Positions 53,341 to 64,000 are shown, counted from the first letter of the stretch. The stretch: DNA of 64,000 nucleotides from Symbiodinium sp. CCMP2592 (GCA_905221615.1 CAJNDT010006144.1:1-64000); one strand, 5' to 3'. The notes: generated from the letters alone by a model not told the origin. Numbers and translations are program-made.

Positions 53341-54200
53341 TGTGTGGACAGAATGGCTGCTTTGTAGTGCTAGCTACAAAGTGCACGGCTGCAGTAATTC
53401 GTACATGCAACTGGAAGAATCGTCCTTGCCTTAAGCCTTATATGCAGCTGGCATTACATGATCCTAGTGTTGAAGAAGGTGCCTGGATGATTCTTACTAG
53501 TGATTGCTAGTGCTCTGCAAGATTGCACAATTGCTGGCATGGCATAGCTGCTATGGCAAGCACCGGCTGTGATCTCAAGTGACAAAGAGTGATGTGAGTG
53601 CAAACCCATTGAACCCCTTCTTGTTCCTGGTCCCCGCCACAAAGTGAGATGGTATTAGTGTGTTTTAATCTGTCGGGTTTCATTCTCTGATGCTCGTTCA
53701 ACCCTACTAGGACCCCAGTCAGCATTCCCAGGGCGATAATAATCTCTGACCATAGTTGCGGGATTCCCGCAAAACCTAAAAACAAGGCCCGCAGGAGCGC
53801 GGGGACGGGACGCGGGACGGGCCGCGGGGACGGGCCGCGGGGACGGGCCGCGGGAACGGCCCGCGGGGATACCTGGAATCCAGGCTTCTGGTTCGGACTG
53901 CGGGAACAACTTTATAATTCTCATTGGGGTTTGGCCGCGGTTTTGGTGAAACTATTCCGCGGTTTTTATATCCCTAAGGAAACCAGATGTACCCCAAAAA
54001 ATAGTTCCTGGAAACCGCACTAGATAGGGACCCTGAATGTTGATAAAAATGTTGATATTTATTGGGATTTATCGTGATTCCCAAAAACCGAAAAGCAAAC
54101 AGAAACCAATCAAAACCCAAAAAAACGCAATAAAAAAGCAAATAAACCCAATATGGAATCCCAATAAAAACGCAATCAAAAAGCAAACGCGGACACATTT
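53341..54200. other. Intergenic spacer with GC-rich minisatellite
   Basis: No exon recognised. 53795-53872 holds about five units of gacgggccgcgggg. A-rich DNA with caaaaagcaaa words lies at 54050-54190, and ccgcgg words occur at 53935-53965 and 54205-54220. Confidence 0.6.
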
Positions 54201-54371
54201 TTTCCGCGGGACACCGCGGAGCTTTTAAGGGAGATCGTGGTTGTGACTTAGGGACTCCATGGGCTCATTTGGGGTGGCCTGGCACTAGTCAAAGTTACCC
54301 TTATCTCTGACTATGTACAATTGCATACTTCTCTCGAGGCTGCTGTTAGGAAACCTGTATATATTCCTAGG

Positions 54372-57300
54372 ACTCCAGCAAATGGGGAAGTCTCAGCCGA
54401 AGCAACTTCACTGTGGAGTTGCAGCGAGCTGGGTGTAGGGATGGCACATCTTGTGAAGTGCAAGTCTGAGTTGCCGGACGAGACCCTACAGAACCAACTG
54501 AAGGACCCAAGAAGATTTCGACCCGTACAATGCTGTTGCAAGTGATACAGACTTATACTAAATCACAACAATATAAATAAACCAAGACCCCTCTTAAACT
54601 TTCCTACAGGACCTGGAGAATGAAATGGCCGGACTTGAGTCACCAGACGGGCCTGCAAGGGCCGACGATCCGAAGCCACCTGCCGGCCACGCTTCCGAGG
54701 ATAGTGATGCTGTTGGTTTTGTGGGGTTCTCTGGGTGTTTCTCTAGCTCGATAGTAAGCTGCTTGTCAGGATGTCATTGGAATGGCGGGCCATGCCCAAA
54801 CTGATGATCGGTTTGTGCGGCGAAGATTGCAGGGAAGCTTTGATTCAGCAGCAAATGACAAGGGCAGCTTCACGTCACCGGCTGCTTCATCCAAAGGGCA
54901 AGCCCTTGCTGAATCCCTCAGTCTCACAAACCCATCCGAAACCCCTGGTAGCCCCCAAAAGCCGACGAAGCGCAAGCACGGATCACCGAAGTCAACTTCC
55001 AAGGCCCGGTTCGTATTCCGTTTATCGGAATGATTAGCACTTCGTGGTTTCAGGATTTGTAATTCTCTATCCATATCAATGAGTGTCTGCATGAGCCTTT
55101 TGTGAACGTGCACGTCTTAAGGGTATGTGTGCCTGCATGGACGGATGTCAGTTCTATTTCGATACATCATGAATCGAAATAGAACTGATGTAGGTTGAGA
55201 GCAAGAGATAGAGAGAAAGACAGAAAGAGAAGGATAAAGAGACACCCAAAAGCACATATGTACACATCTACACGTTGTGTCTTTGTCGGGCTATCTAACT
55301 ATTCCATTTGGCTATGTACACACCCAAGTCAAACTGTGCTCACATCTAAAATGTGCCTGTGGTTATGTTGAACGGCAATATTCCTTTTGTCAGGAGAGAA
55401 GAGGCAGCAGCAAAAAGCCGCGAGCATGTAAGCAACCTCCCAGCCCAGCCCCGGACACAGAGGATTCAGATTCGGAGCTCAGGCGGGAACAAGAGCTTTT
55501 GGAAGAGCAGCTTGCGAAGCTGCAAGCCAAGAGGGCTGCTAAGGCCAATACCAAGCTTGAGCCAGTGATTCCTGCAACCCCGACACCCCACTCTGAGCCC
55601 CCCAACTCTGTGCGCCCCACTAGCACACAGAGGCGACGTCCGAGCCGAGCCCCAAGCCAAGCCCCATCGCAAGCAATGATTGAGGATGCTAGCCGATCCC
55701 GCAGCTTCGCCACCAGCCAAGCCCCAAGTGCCGTCAGGCCATCAAGCGAAGCCCCCAAACCATCGTGTCGCAAAAACATGCAGAGGCAGAACGCCTTTCA
55801 GGAGGAGGGTTCCCAAGCAGCTCGCCCAGTGGCTGCACCTTTGCGAGCACGTGCCCGTCCCAGGTCCCCCCCGCCGAATCATGAGCAGGATTCTGAGGAG
55901 GCTTCTGAGGAGTCAGATGATGAGGGGAGAGGAGTCAAGGTATACGAGGTCACGAACAGTGGCAGGTGGGGAGTGATCCATGACCCCAAAACTGGCAAAG
56001 CCCTCTGGCTGATCTTTAGGACAAATATCTTTGTCATGTTTTTTATATAGATCCCATGTAGTGTACTTTAAGGTGCTTTCGGAGAGTGCCATCGCTCAGC
56101 GGGTGCGGCGAGCCTGTACGGACGGGAAAAAGAAGAAAGCTTTGGGAGGGCCATCGGCTGTTACTTTGTATAAAGATTCCGACAACCGTGATGCACTCAC
56201 AGAGATGCTCCTCGCGGCACACTTCCAAAAGGACGCTTGGAACCAATCAGTTTCCATAATAAACTTTCCCCAATGCAAGTGGTGCACATTTCCCTAAAAA
56301 TACATTTCGAGCAGCCGAGGGAAGTTTCCGCAACCAAGTCACGAAGTTTGTGGAACGCGAGAAGTCCAAAACGAGAGAGATCCTGGCTGGATGGTACACG
56401 GAAAGCGCAATGAACAGTGTCCTGAAGATGAGTCCGTTCAAGCCTTATAATGTTTCGAAACCACAGTGTCACTTGAGTTCATAGGACCCACCCCAGAATC
56501 CCAAAACAAAGTAAGGGCCGACATCAAGGATGTCGTGGAATACACGAAGGACAAGCCAGACCTGAGGAGGCACGTTGTATACCATGTATAATCCCGGGTC
56601 CTATCTTGAAAATACCTCGCTGAAAGTTCTACGCCAGGAAATACAAGTACAACCCGAAGAAGCTTCAGCATTGGGTGGAGAGTTCTTGGACAGGCAAAGT
56701 CACAGACTCCACGAGGGTGGTTACCAGGAACGAAACCAGTGGGACAGGCACCGAGGTTCCTGAAGAGGCTGATAAGGCATTGCCAGATGCTGGCAATTTG
56801 GACGGCTGGGACAATGATCAGCCGGACGCCAATCGGGAGAATGAGAAAGCCAAGCGCATCACCGAGGAGGATCATCAACTTCATATATTATTATGCTTTT
56901 CCTTAACTAGTTGTGTTATATAGGGTTGCATCGTCAAACTCGAATCAGTGCTAGGATGCTACGAGCCCACATAATTACCTCTTGTACTGACCCAAGCTTA
57001 GGACGTCACCGACACAATCGAGAAAGGGATGAGTGATTTGCTGGCCCGCATCGCAAAGTTGCACGACAGCGTCGCCAAGTTGCGAAAACCGTACAATCCC
57101 GACCCAACGCCAGCCCACGACAGGCCTTCGGTAGCCCGTAGACGAGTCTTTCCTACTGGTACTTTTTCTCTTTCGCCACCCGGAACAGGTATGCCAAACA
57201 GCTGGAAACCTCGGCTGAGTCTATGGAGACATCTTACGATGTATTGGCCAATCTTCTGGCCCAGCAGAAATCCATCACTTCCTCCCCGAAGCCAAATATG

Positions 57301-57697
57301 AAGCAGCTTGTTCGCATTGGGGCCCAAACCAACGTTTTAAAGTTGTGGATAGCTCATGAGCGAGGAATGCGGTGAAGGAGGCCATCAAAAAGGCGAGCGC
57401 GCAGTCCCTGAGTTGCAATTATTTTTTTTTGTCAATGTCGCGAGACTTCAACACCCGAGGGTTTCGAAGGCTACGTCCGAAGAGGCCCTGGCTCTGTCAC
57501 CAACTCAGCACAGCAAGATCACCAGCACCGTGGCATACAGTATGTACTCAATTAGTGCCCCCCTCAAAACATTCAGGCCCCAGATCCGGGACATCGACAA
57601 AAGCAAAAAGATTGTTCCGGCTGCCGGGAAGGGTGCTGCGACCCCAAAGAATGCAGCGAAAGCTGCTGCGAAGGGTAAGGCTAGGGCCAAGAAGTAG
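54372..57697 (+). CDS. Split gene: charged coiled-coil protein, unknown function
   Basis: Coding islands in order: 54372-54545 (tentative), 54610-54699, 54770-55003, 55394 to about 55940, 56073 to about 56235, about 56295-56440, about 56508-56570, about 56640-56880, 57001 to about 57090, about 57193-57300, about 57365-57410, about 57482-57540 and about 57570-57697 (TAG). The 54700 donor is GA and the 55004 donor is GC, both phase 0, with AG|G acceptors. Features: HASE-DVIGMAGHAQTDD junction; Ser/Pro/Lys-rich segment (KPTKRKHGSPKSTSK); acidic helix (DSELRREQELLEEQLAKLQA); Pro/Ser-rich linker; KYKYNPKKLQHWVESSWTG; later coiled coil (RYAKQLETSAESMETSYDVL); Lys/Ala-rich C-terminus (KGAATPKNAAKAAAKGKARA). 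Probably nuclear. From memory the KYNPKKLQHWV region occurs upstream of the transposase-like domain in related dinoflagellate proteins. Several exon ends are unresolved. Confidence 0.5.
55146..55192. repeat. Small perfect hairpin inside an intron
   Basis: cagttctatttcgat and atcgaaatagaactg flank a short loop within the 390-bp intron 55004-55393. Confidence 0.8.
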
Positions 57698-58009
57698 GTT
57701 TCACGTTTTGGGTGACTGTTGTCGAGAACTGTCGCCTTCATGCTGAGATCCCGTGCATAAGCGATTGCATACACACATACCACATACGCACATACATACA
57801 CATACAGTTACATGCATGTATATTATTACATACACACAATATTGGGGACATGTGAGCAATGCTGTGCACGGGTGGCATGCGTGCTACTTCTCACTTCTGT
57901 GGTGTCATAACCGTGGGGAAGCTTGCCAGACGAGCTCAAAAAGAATGCACTGTTACTGCTAGACTTAGCTGAAATCTGAAGCTGAACTCTTAAGACCCTC
58001 TACCATGCC

Positions 58010-58117
58010 AGGTGATTTTCGGCAGCGCCTTCAGGTGGCGAGAGCTCTTTCGCGAGGAGCTCCCCGACGCCGAAGATGTGGCCAAGGGGTGTGGCTTCAG
58101 GATATGGGATACTTAGA
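58010..58117 (+). CDS. Isolated terminal exon (plus strand)
   Basis: After atgccag|g the frame reads VIFGSAFRWRELFREELPDA then EDVAKGCGFRIWDT to a TAG. It is clearly coding but lies beyond the stop of the preceding gene. It may be an alternative last exon of that gene or a remnant of another. Confidence 0.45.
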
Positions 58118-58119
58118 AT

Positions 58120-58500
58120 CGGGTTCTGGGTTTGTATTTTTTAAAAGAATGTAGATATCCCGAAGCAATCCCAATAAAGTCGGTAGGGTTTATACGACTA
58201 TAGTCGGTCTGGTGCAACCCCAGGAAGAAGTCATTTGTTTTATAGGGCATTTGTGTATGCAAATGCTGCTCACAAGGCCTGGGCCCAGAGGGTTTAGGGA
58301 GGTGCTTAGGGGGTTAAGGGATCTTATGCGGGTTCAGAGGGCTTAGGGGTCCAGGATTTTCAGAAACCCAGCAACTCGCGAAGGCTTAGCTTTGCACTCA
58401 ACATATGCAGCCCTGTCAGTTAAGCTCCCAGACACCTGAAGCCTCAGTTTAAGGAATCCTTATATAAGTTAGTTGGTATTCTCCTAGTTCAACTATCCAA
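58120..58500. other. Spacer, promoter region of the next gene
   Basis: A few gtttaggg-like words; no recognised signal. Dinoflagellate promoters lack a clear TATA box, and I see none. Confidence 0.4.
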
Positions 58501-58507
58501 ATAAGAT

Positions 58508-60369
58508 ATGCATGCTCCCGAAATAAATCCAGACCTTGCCAACAGAAACGTTTCCGAGGCTACCGGTGCAAGCGTTTGGGAAGATGCTGTGTCCAGGCGA
58601 GAAGAGGAAAACCCCACTTCGAAAAAATCAATCTTTGGCCGTATAGCCCGAGGGAGCCAACACCGAGCCGAACACAATGCCTTCAAAGAGCTGCTAGTCA
58701 ACAGATTCCAGCATTCCATGTAAGAGTGGGTTCCGATTTTGATGTTTGGGTCATCTTTAGGATGTGAAAACAAATCGCGAGCATCATGAGGCTTAGAACC
58801 GCTGGACTCACTCTGGATGTTGAGATTGATACCATCGAGGCTGGTCCGGCCAGCACCATGATTCCATGGATCGATCCTTTCAAGATGGTATGTACTCTCG
58901 CCGAGCATGGCAAGTTGGATTTGCTTCATCCTGATCTAACCAATCTTCTTGAGTTCTGGAGCCGATTTTCAAAGGTTTTTCCTGATCATTGGGTATTCAA
59001 AGCTGCATCAGATGGTCAGCTTATTCTTTCAAGAACAATTCCTTTCTATTCGCACGGGGATGAAGGGAGAGGAAAGCGCAAGAAGGGAATCTTGCTGTGG
59101 ACTATGAGGGGTGCTACTGGACAAGGCACAGCTCCTTTCAACTCCAGCTACTCCGAGGATGCCCGGGCTGAGCGGATGGGGATGAATATGGGCGGGAGCC
59201 TGACCTCAAGATTTTTGCACGTGGCGGTGCCAAAACATATTTATGGGAAAACAGCCGAGCCCGTATGGGATGATATAGCCTTTCGAATTTCTGCTTCGTA
59301 CAAGAGACTACAAACCGAAGGATTCATCTACAACGGCAAGCTGTATCATGCAACATGTGTGGGTTTGACTGGCGACAATCCCTTTCTTGCGAAAGTTGGG
59401 CACCTGCAGCGAAGCTATGCTCGAGTCGAAAAGAAAGCCGGCGATGTTGCTGGACATGGAATATGTTGGGTTTGCATGGCGGGGACCCCGTCTATTCCAT
59501 TCGAGAATTTCAATATGCATCCCGAGTGGTCGCATACAGTCCTGGACGTGCCACCATGGCCCGAATTGCCACCCTTTTTCGCAGGGCTTGGCTGCTCAGC
59601 TGACGATCAATCGCTTCCGAAATGGTTGATGTTTGATGCCTGGCACAACTTTCATGGTGGGATGGGGAAGAATATGGTGGCATCCACTGCTGCTGAAATC
59701 CTTCAATGTATGGACACAAACGAGAACCTCGAAGTGAGACTGCAACAGATGAACGACGCCTACAAAAAATGGCGTGAAACCTCGAAGCTCACCTTGCATC
59801 ACGGAGCAATCGATAAGGAGTTGTTCGGAATGGAGTCAGGCCTCCAAGCCTGCCCTGTTGGATCGTGGTCAAAATTTTCTGACACACGGGTGCTCATGGC
59901 TTTTCTGGAACACTTTTTACGACAGCGACGATACGCCGTGACTGAAGTCACCGAGTTGGCACTTGAGGGTGTGGCTGCTGCCAATCTGTGTTTTCATGTT
60001 TGCTACAACTCTGGCTATTGGATGACATCGGACGAGGCTGGGAAGGCTGGTCGAGCAGGGCTTCGGTTTCTCGCCTGCTACGCCCGTTTAGCTGAGTGGA
60101 CTCTACGAGAAAATCGTTTGCGATATCCGCTGATGCCCAAATCCCATTACCTGCATCATGGGTTCAGGGATATGTTCCTGTTTTCTCGATCCTGTCGCTG
60201 GGTGCCGAACTTGCTCCATTCATCGGTGCAATTAGATGAAGACATGGTGGGCCGAATCGCCCGATTGAGCCGGAGGGTAGGATCGCAGCTGCTAATGCAG
60301 AGGACGCTGCAAAGATACTTGATTACGGCGCATCTGGCAATCTTCGACGCAAAAGACCGATATTCATAG
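58508..60369 (+). CDS. Two-exon gene: transposase-like multicopy dinoflagellate protein (596 aa)
   Basis: Exon 1 is 58508-58719 from ATG, exon 2 is 58791-60369 (TAG). The 71-bp intron is GTAAGAG...CATGAG|G, joining phase 2 to give QHSM-LRTAGLTLDV and bypassing a stop that lies in frame upstream of 58786. Motifs: ILLWTMRGATGQGTAPF near the first third; GICWVCMAG (C296, C299); FDAWHNFHGGMGKN (D353, H356, H359); GSWSKF; MPKSHYLHHGF (H523, H526, H527); then VQLDEDMVGRIARLSRRV and TLQRYLI near the C-terminus. The order Cys pair, D-x-x-H, H-x2-HH and a late acidic LDED block, with helices between, resembles RNase-H-like transposases of several eukaryotic DNA transposon groups, but I cannot place it in a named superfamily. 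From memory it is a very common dinoflagellate family. No terminal inverted repeats were identified around it. Confidence 0.65.
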
Positions 60370-60649
60370 AGCGTTAAAGCTATCCCATAGCCCCATTTCA
60401 AGGACCCAGAGGCATTCAAGCTTCAGATTTCAAAGGCCCAAAGGCATTGAATATGCAGCTTTCCAATGGCCACAGGGATTTCTCATGAGCATTGGAAATA
60501 AGATTTTCCGGGTTCTGCAAGCGTCTGGATTTTTTGCGAGGCTGGATTTATCCGTCCTTTGCAAAAGGCCGGAAATAAGTGGCGCAGGGTATCTCCAGGT
60601 AAACCCCATAGATTCCTTTAAGGAGCCCTATAGATCCCTTCAGAAGAGA
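60370..60649. other. 3' flank of the transposase-like gene
   Basis: No further exon seen. Repeated caaaggcccaaaggcat-like words at 60405-60480. Confidence 0.4.
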
Positions 60650-60691
60650 GCCCCTTAAGAGCCCTTACTAGGTCCCCTGCCCCTCCAAGTA
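60650..60691. mobile_element. Family A right half
   Basis: ttactaggtcccctgcccct then ccaagta; the left arm is absent. Confidence 0.55.
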
Positions 60692-60780
60692 GGGGGGTGT
60701 ATGCGGGCTCGCGTCGGGCTCAGGGCGTTGACGGGAAATTGCTTCAGGATCCGGCGTGGACGAGTTTAGGCAGTTTACTA

Positions 60781-60874
60781 TACCTAGAGGCTCCATAGTA
60801 GCTCTTTTTGGGGGATCATATTTAGAATCCTACAAGGTAATCCCAAAAAGGAACTACTATTGAGCCTATGGGTA
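60781..60874. mobile_element. Family D palindrome
   Basis: tacctagaggctccatagta and tactattgagcctatgggta. It adjoins a family G copy. Confidence 0.85.
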
Positions 60875-60967
60875 GGGGCCTGGCCTTAATAATTAGAATG
60901 GGGTTTGGGGGCCCAGTATACTATAATAAGGAAACCCCAAAGGTATTAATATGGGTAGTTATTTAGG
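60873..60967. mobile_element. Family G palindrome
   Basis: taggggcctggccttaataa and tatgggtagttatttaggc; aattagaatggggtttggg inside. Confidence 0.75.
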
Positions 60968-60999
60968 CAGTTTAGGCTTCTTGACTGAGCCGCTTCAAC

Positions 61000-61744
61000 G
61001 CACCAAAGTTTCGTTCTTGTTCGAAGGAGCTGACGATGTCCTCTGTAGAAGTGTCCCCTCTTTCAGGAAGGCAAACATGATTCCGATTCCCTGCACCCTA
61101 AACCCTAAATCCTAAACCCTGAACCCTAAACCCAATGATACGGACTTTGGCATGCTTGAAACAAGCTAAAGCCTGGGTCTGATACATAACTTAAGCCCTG
61201 CACCCCAGACTCGGGCTGCGGGTTTGGGCCTAGAGTTGAACAAATCCGAGTGTCCCGAGGAATACGGCATGCGGATGTCGCTAACGATCAGCTCACCGAT
61301 GGTGTCCACTAGCTTGGGCTTCGTATCCCGGGTGCGCAGGGCCGTGTTGCTCCGGGTGTCTCCTCAGCACAATAATCTATTGGGGCTTTCGGCAAAGGGC
61401 ACCGAATGTCGAGTGCGGTGAAGCAAGAACGAATCAATCACTAGATTCCGGTGGCATCAACAAATATCCCGGACCCTGAACACTATTGACTGTCTCATAA
61501 TCTGCGAAAGCTTTGTACCCTCATAACCTCATATCCCAAAACCCCAAGACCACAAACAGTGATGCGTGGGCTTCAGTCTACGCGTTGGCTTCCGGGATTC
61601 TTCACAGCTCTACCTTGACCTTAGTCAACCTATGAGGATCCTCTAAGTTTTTCTACTGGGGATTGAGGGTTTAGGAAGACAGTTCCCAGACCCCCTAAAC
61701 CTTACGCCCTAACAATTCCAAACCCCCAAACCAAGCCTAACACC
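61000..61744. other. Spacer with a possible exon
   Basis: 61224-61421 is open on the plus strand (CPEEYGMRMSLTISSPMVST) with fair composition but no splice signals that I can fix. CCCTAAA words lie at 61095-61135. Confidence 0.3.
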
Positions 61745-61858
61745 CACTTGGAAAAGCAGGGGACTTAGTCAGTAGGTTATAAATAGGGTTATGACTCCAT
61801 TTAGGGTACTTCGAACTCTACTTATAAACTACTTACTAAGTCCCCTGCCCCTCCAAGC
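61745..61858. mobile_element. Family A palindrome
   Basis: cacttggaaaagcaggggac and gtcccctgcccctccaagc. Confidence 0.85.
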
Positions 61859-62264
61859 ACTACACCTTAAAGACCCAATGACCAAAGTGGGGGCCCTATA
61901 CTCTTGCGATATGAAGCGCTATATGGTACGTGAGCCTTGAATCGGTTTAGGGTCTAGGGTTTAGGGTTTAGGGTTTAGGGGGTCTTTAAGGAACACTAAA
62001 CCCTATACCCTGCGAGCCCTAAACCCCAAAACCCCTAAAGCCTGAACCCTTAACCCGTGATCCCTAAGCCCAAAAGCCCGAAAGCCCTAAGCCCCTATAA
62101 ACCCTACATCCCTAATCTCCGAAAGCCCAAAAGCACTAAACCCCTAAACCCCTAAACCCTAAAGCGCTGATACCCAAAGCCCAGCTTCGTGGAGTGAGAT
62201 GTGGGGGTGCCGATTGACCTGGAGCCCACGGATCTCTCGCAAGGCGTAGAAACCTGGAGTTCTA

Positions 62265-62530
62265 GTCCGGGTTTAGGGGTTTTAGGGGTTTTAGGGGTTT
62301 TAGGGGGTTTAGGGGTTTTAGGGGGTTTAGGGGTCGAGGGTTTAGGGGTTTAGGGGTCTGGGTTTAGGGGTTTTAGGAGTTTCGGGGTTTTAGGGTTTAG
62401 GGGTTTAGGGGTCTAGGGTTTAGGGGTTTAGGGTTTTATGGGTTTAGGGCTTTAGAGGTTGAGGGGTTTTAGGGGTTTAGGGGTTCAAGGGGTTTCGGGC
62501 AGTGGTTTTAGGGCTTCAGGGGTTCAGGGG
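62265..62530 (+). repeat. TTTAGGGG/TTTTAGGGG array
   Basis: About 35 variable units; an opposite CCCTAAA-like array lies at 61995-62170. Confidence 0.95.
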
Positions 62531-62642
62531 TTTGAGGGGTTCTTTTTGCTTTAAGGTGAAGAGAAACAAGGTGGACTTGTATTTTCACACGCTTCCTTGA
62601 AGCAGGAGGTCCTACAAAAGCGCAGACTTTCATTTCATCATG

Positions 62643-62758
62643 GTCTAGACCCAAGAGTAACCTAGGCATAAAAAGGGTGCCCTTTTTGGTTTGAAGGGGC
62701 TTATAAGGGAACATGAACCCCCAAGAAAGGGAATAGGGGCCTACTCCAGGTCCTAGTG
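62643..62758. mobile_element. Family J element
   Basis: ctagacccaagagtaacc and ggcctactccaggtcctag, matching 10162-10285. Confidence 0.65.
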
Positions 62759-63399
62759 GTTCCTTGAAGGAACAGGATTAGAAACCAGAAGTATTGCAGC
62801 CCTAAACTCTTAACCCCCCCCAACCTTAAACCGTATGGCACTTCAGAGACCAGGAAACTGGTGTTCAGCTTCGATACGCTGAATTCTGTCCTTCTCCTGG
62901 GTGCCGGACGTTCGGCTCAGGGCTCTGCAAGGGTTCTACGCGTTTTGGGCTCCAGGGTTCCTTTTAAGGTTTCTAAGGGTTCTAGGGCAAGGTTCTAGGG
63001 TTCGTTTTAGGGTTTCTTAAAGGTTCTCTGCAAGGTTGCTCTGGGGGTTTGGAAGAACATGTTCTCGGCTTGAATGATAGGGATTAAGGATTCCGGACTT
63101 ACCATGGAGTTTGGAGTTGCCCTACGCCCTACCTAGACCCTCTCAGGAAGTACTATGGTTAGGATCCTACTATAAGAAGTTTAGGTCAAAAGTTACTACT
63201 TTATTTTGAACCATAAAGCCGGTTAAGGCTGTAGGCTTGAAAACCGGAATGCTTTAGGACTTGCATTTTTCTGCAACCTTCCCCCTCACCTCAGCATTCT
63301 GTTGTTCGGGCGTCTTAAAGACTAGGGCTTCGGGAGTATATTATTTCATAACCATGTAGAGGGCATTGGATCGAGCTACAGGACCGGTAGAGGCCGTAG

Positions 63400-64000
63400 C
63401 ATTGCCATTGGCCCCAGTGCGAAAGCACGCCGAACATCAACGGGGCTCCCGGGTCTCCGCCCTGGCACCGGCACGCCAGGAAAAAGAGGTCGCGAGCCAG
63501 ACAGCGAGTCTGGGCTCGACGTGCCTGTGGAGAGAAGCCTCTCCTTCGTGATCTTCTTTTGCTGGAGGCACACCACAGCCGACCGCACTACAAGGTCGCC
63601 AAGTTCATGGGCAAGAAGGCATCATGGGAATATTGGCGAGGAACAGGGCGGGTCCGCGATCGTGGAGCTTGGGGCTCCAACTATCCGTCATATGGGCATT
63701 GGGAGGAGCCCGAGACTGCCTACAGCTGGGAAGACCCGTCTTTCCCTTCGTATACCAGAGCAGTTGCCCATCCCAGCAAGCCAGCGCCCGTTGCCAAACC
63801 GAAGGTGAAGTCCGAAGCGGCAGGCTTGGTGAACCGCATCCAAAAGATGGTGACAGGAGCCCGGAAAGCAGAGGTCAAAACCCGCAAGCTGGAAGCGGAA
63901 CGGGAGAAGATCGAGAATGCTTGGACTCAATTCCAGGTAGACCTCAAGAAGCAGTTTGCGCAGCAGTGGAACCAGTACACCAAAGACCTCCACAAAGTCG
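63400..64000 (+). CDS. Partial gene running off the right edge, coiled coil
   Basis: Open from after a TAG at 63397-63399 to the window end (200 codons). The first ATG is at 63607, but upstream codons (LLRDLLLLEAHHSRPHYK) also look coding, so the true start or acceptor lies further left. It reads KFMGKKASWEYWRGTGRVRD, then SNYPSYGHWEEPE, then a long helix (NRIQKMVTGARKAEVKTRKL, FQVDLKKQFAQQWNQYTKDL). From memory such a segment precedes the endonuclease/reverse transcriptase part of dinoflagellate LINE-like proteins. That continuation is outside the window. Confidence 0.55.

Noticed and set aside
58740-58790. Start of the transposase-like protein at the ATG at 58786
   Set aside because: Splicing 58719 to 58791 joins a good upstream exon in frame and removes the stop just upstream, so the ATG at 58508 is preferred.

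Overview
The window looks like nuclear DNA of a dinoflagellate, most like Symbiodiniaceae/Suessiales. Evidence: TTTAGGG-type (dinoflagellate/plant telomere) repeats on both strands through most of the non-coding DNA; split genes whose reading frames only join with GC or GA splice donors and an AG|G acceptor; and proteins that I recognise, from memory and without a search, as dinoflagellate multicopy families. There are no bacterial operons, tRNAs, rRNAs or CRISPR arrays.

Layout. (1) 0.3-7.2 kb: an uninterrupted 2086-codon plus-strand frame with a KptA/Tpt1-like (RNA 2'-phosphotransferase/ADP-ribosyl) region, Cys clusters and an endonuclease/exonuclease/phosphatase (EEP) fold with its active-site residues; no reverse transcriptase follows. 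(2) 7.3-47 kb: a mosaic of short coding-like islands (mostly minus strand at 8-35 kb, mixed at 36-45 kb) separated by TTTAGGG/CCCTAAA arrays, microsatellites and about 65 imperfect palindromes of 80-130 bp in at least 15 families, named A-Q here. Several palindromes sit exactly between coding islands, so many islands are probably exons whose introns are made of hairpin elements and telomere-like DNA. (3) 48.4-60.4 kb: four consecutive plus-strand genes with small introns (mostly 60-100 bp). One is lysine/RGG-rich (48466-50959), one is a methyltransferase-like dinoflagellate family (about 51801-53340), one is a charged, coiled-coil protein (about 54372-57697) and one is a 596-aa transposase-like protein (58508-60369). 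(4) 60.4-63.3 kb: repeats and hairpins again. (5) 63.4 kb to the right edge: the start of another long coding frame with a coiled coil, cut by the window end.

How it fits together: the genes at both ends and at 48-60 kb resemble multicopy, possibly mobile, dinoflagellate gene families. The middle resembles one or more very large genes exploded by intron-forming hairpin elements. The best candidate for something new is this population of palindromic elements acting as introns (introner-like). One example is 43787-43919, which joins two exons in frame. Another is 26066-26176, flanked by a 9-bp near-identical duplication inside coding sequence. Two nested insertions (27178-27271 inside 27139-27344; 37419-37518 inside 37311-37627) show that the elements were mobile at different times.
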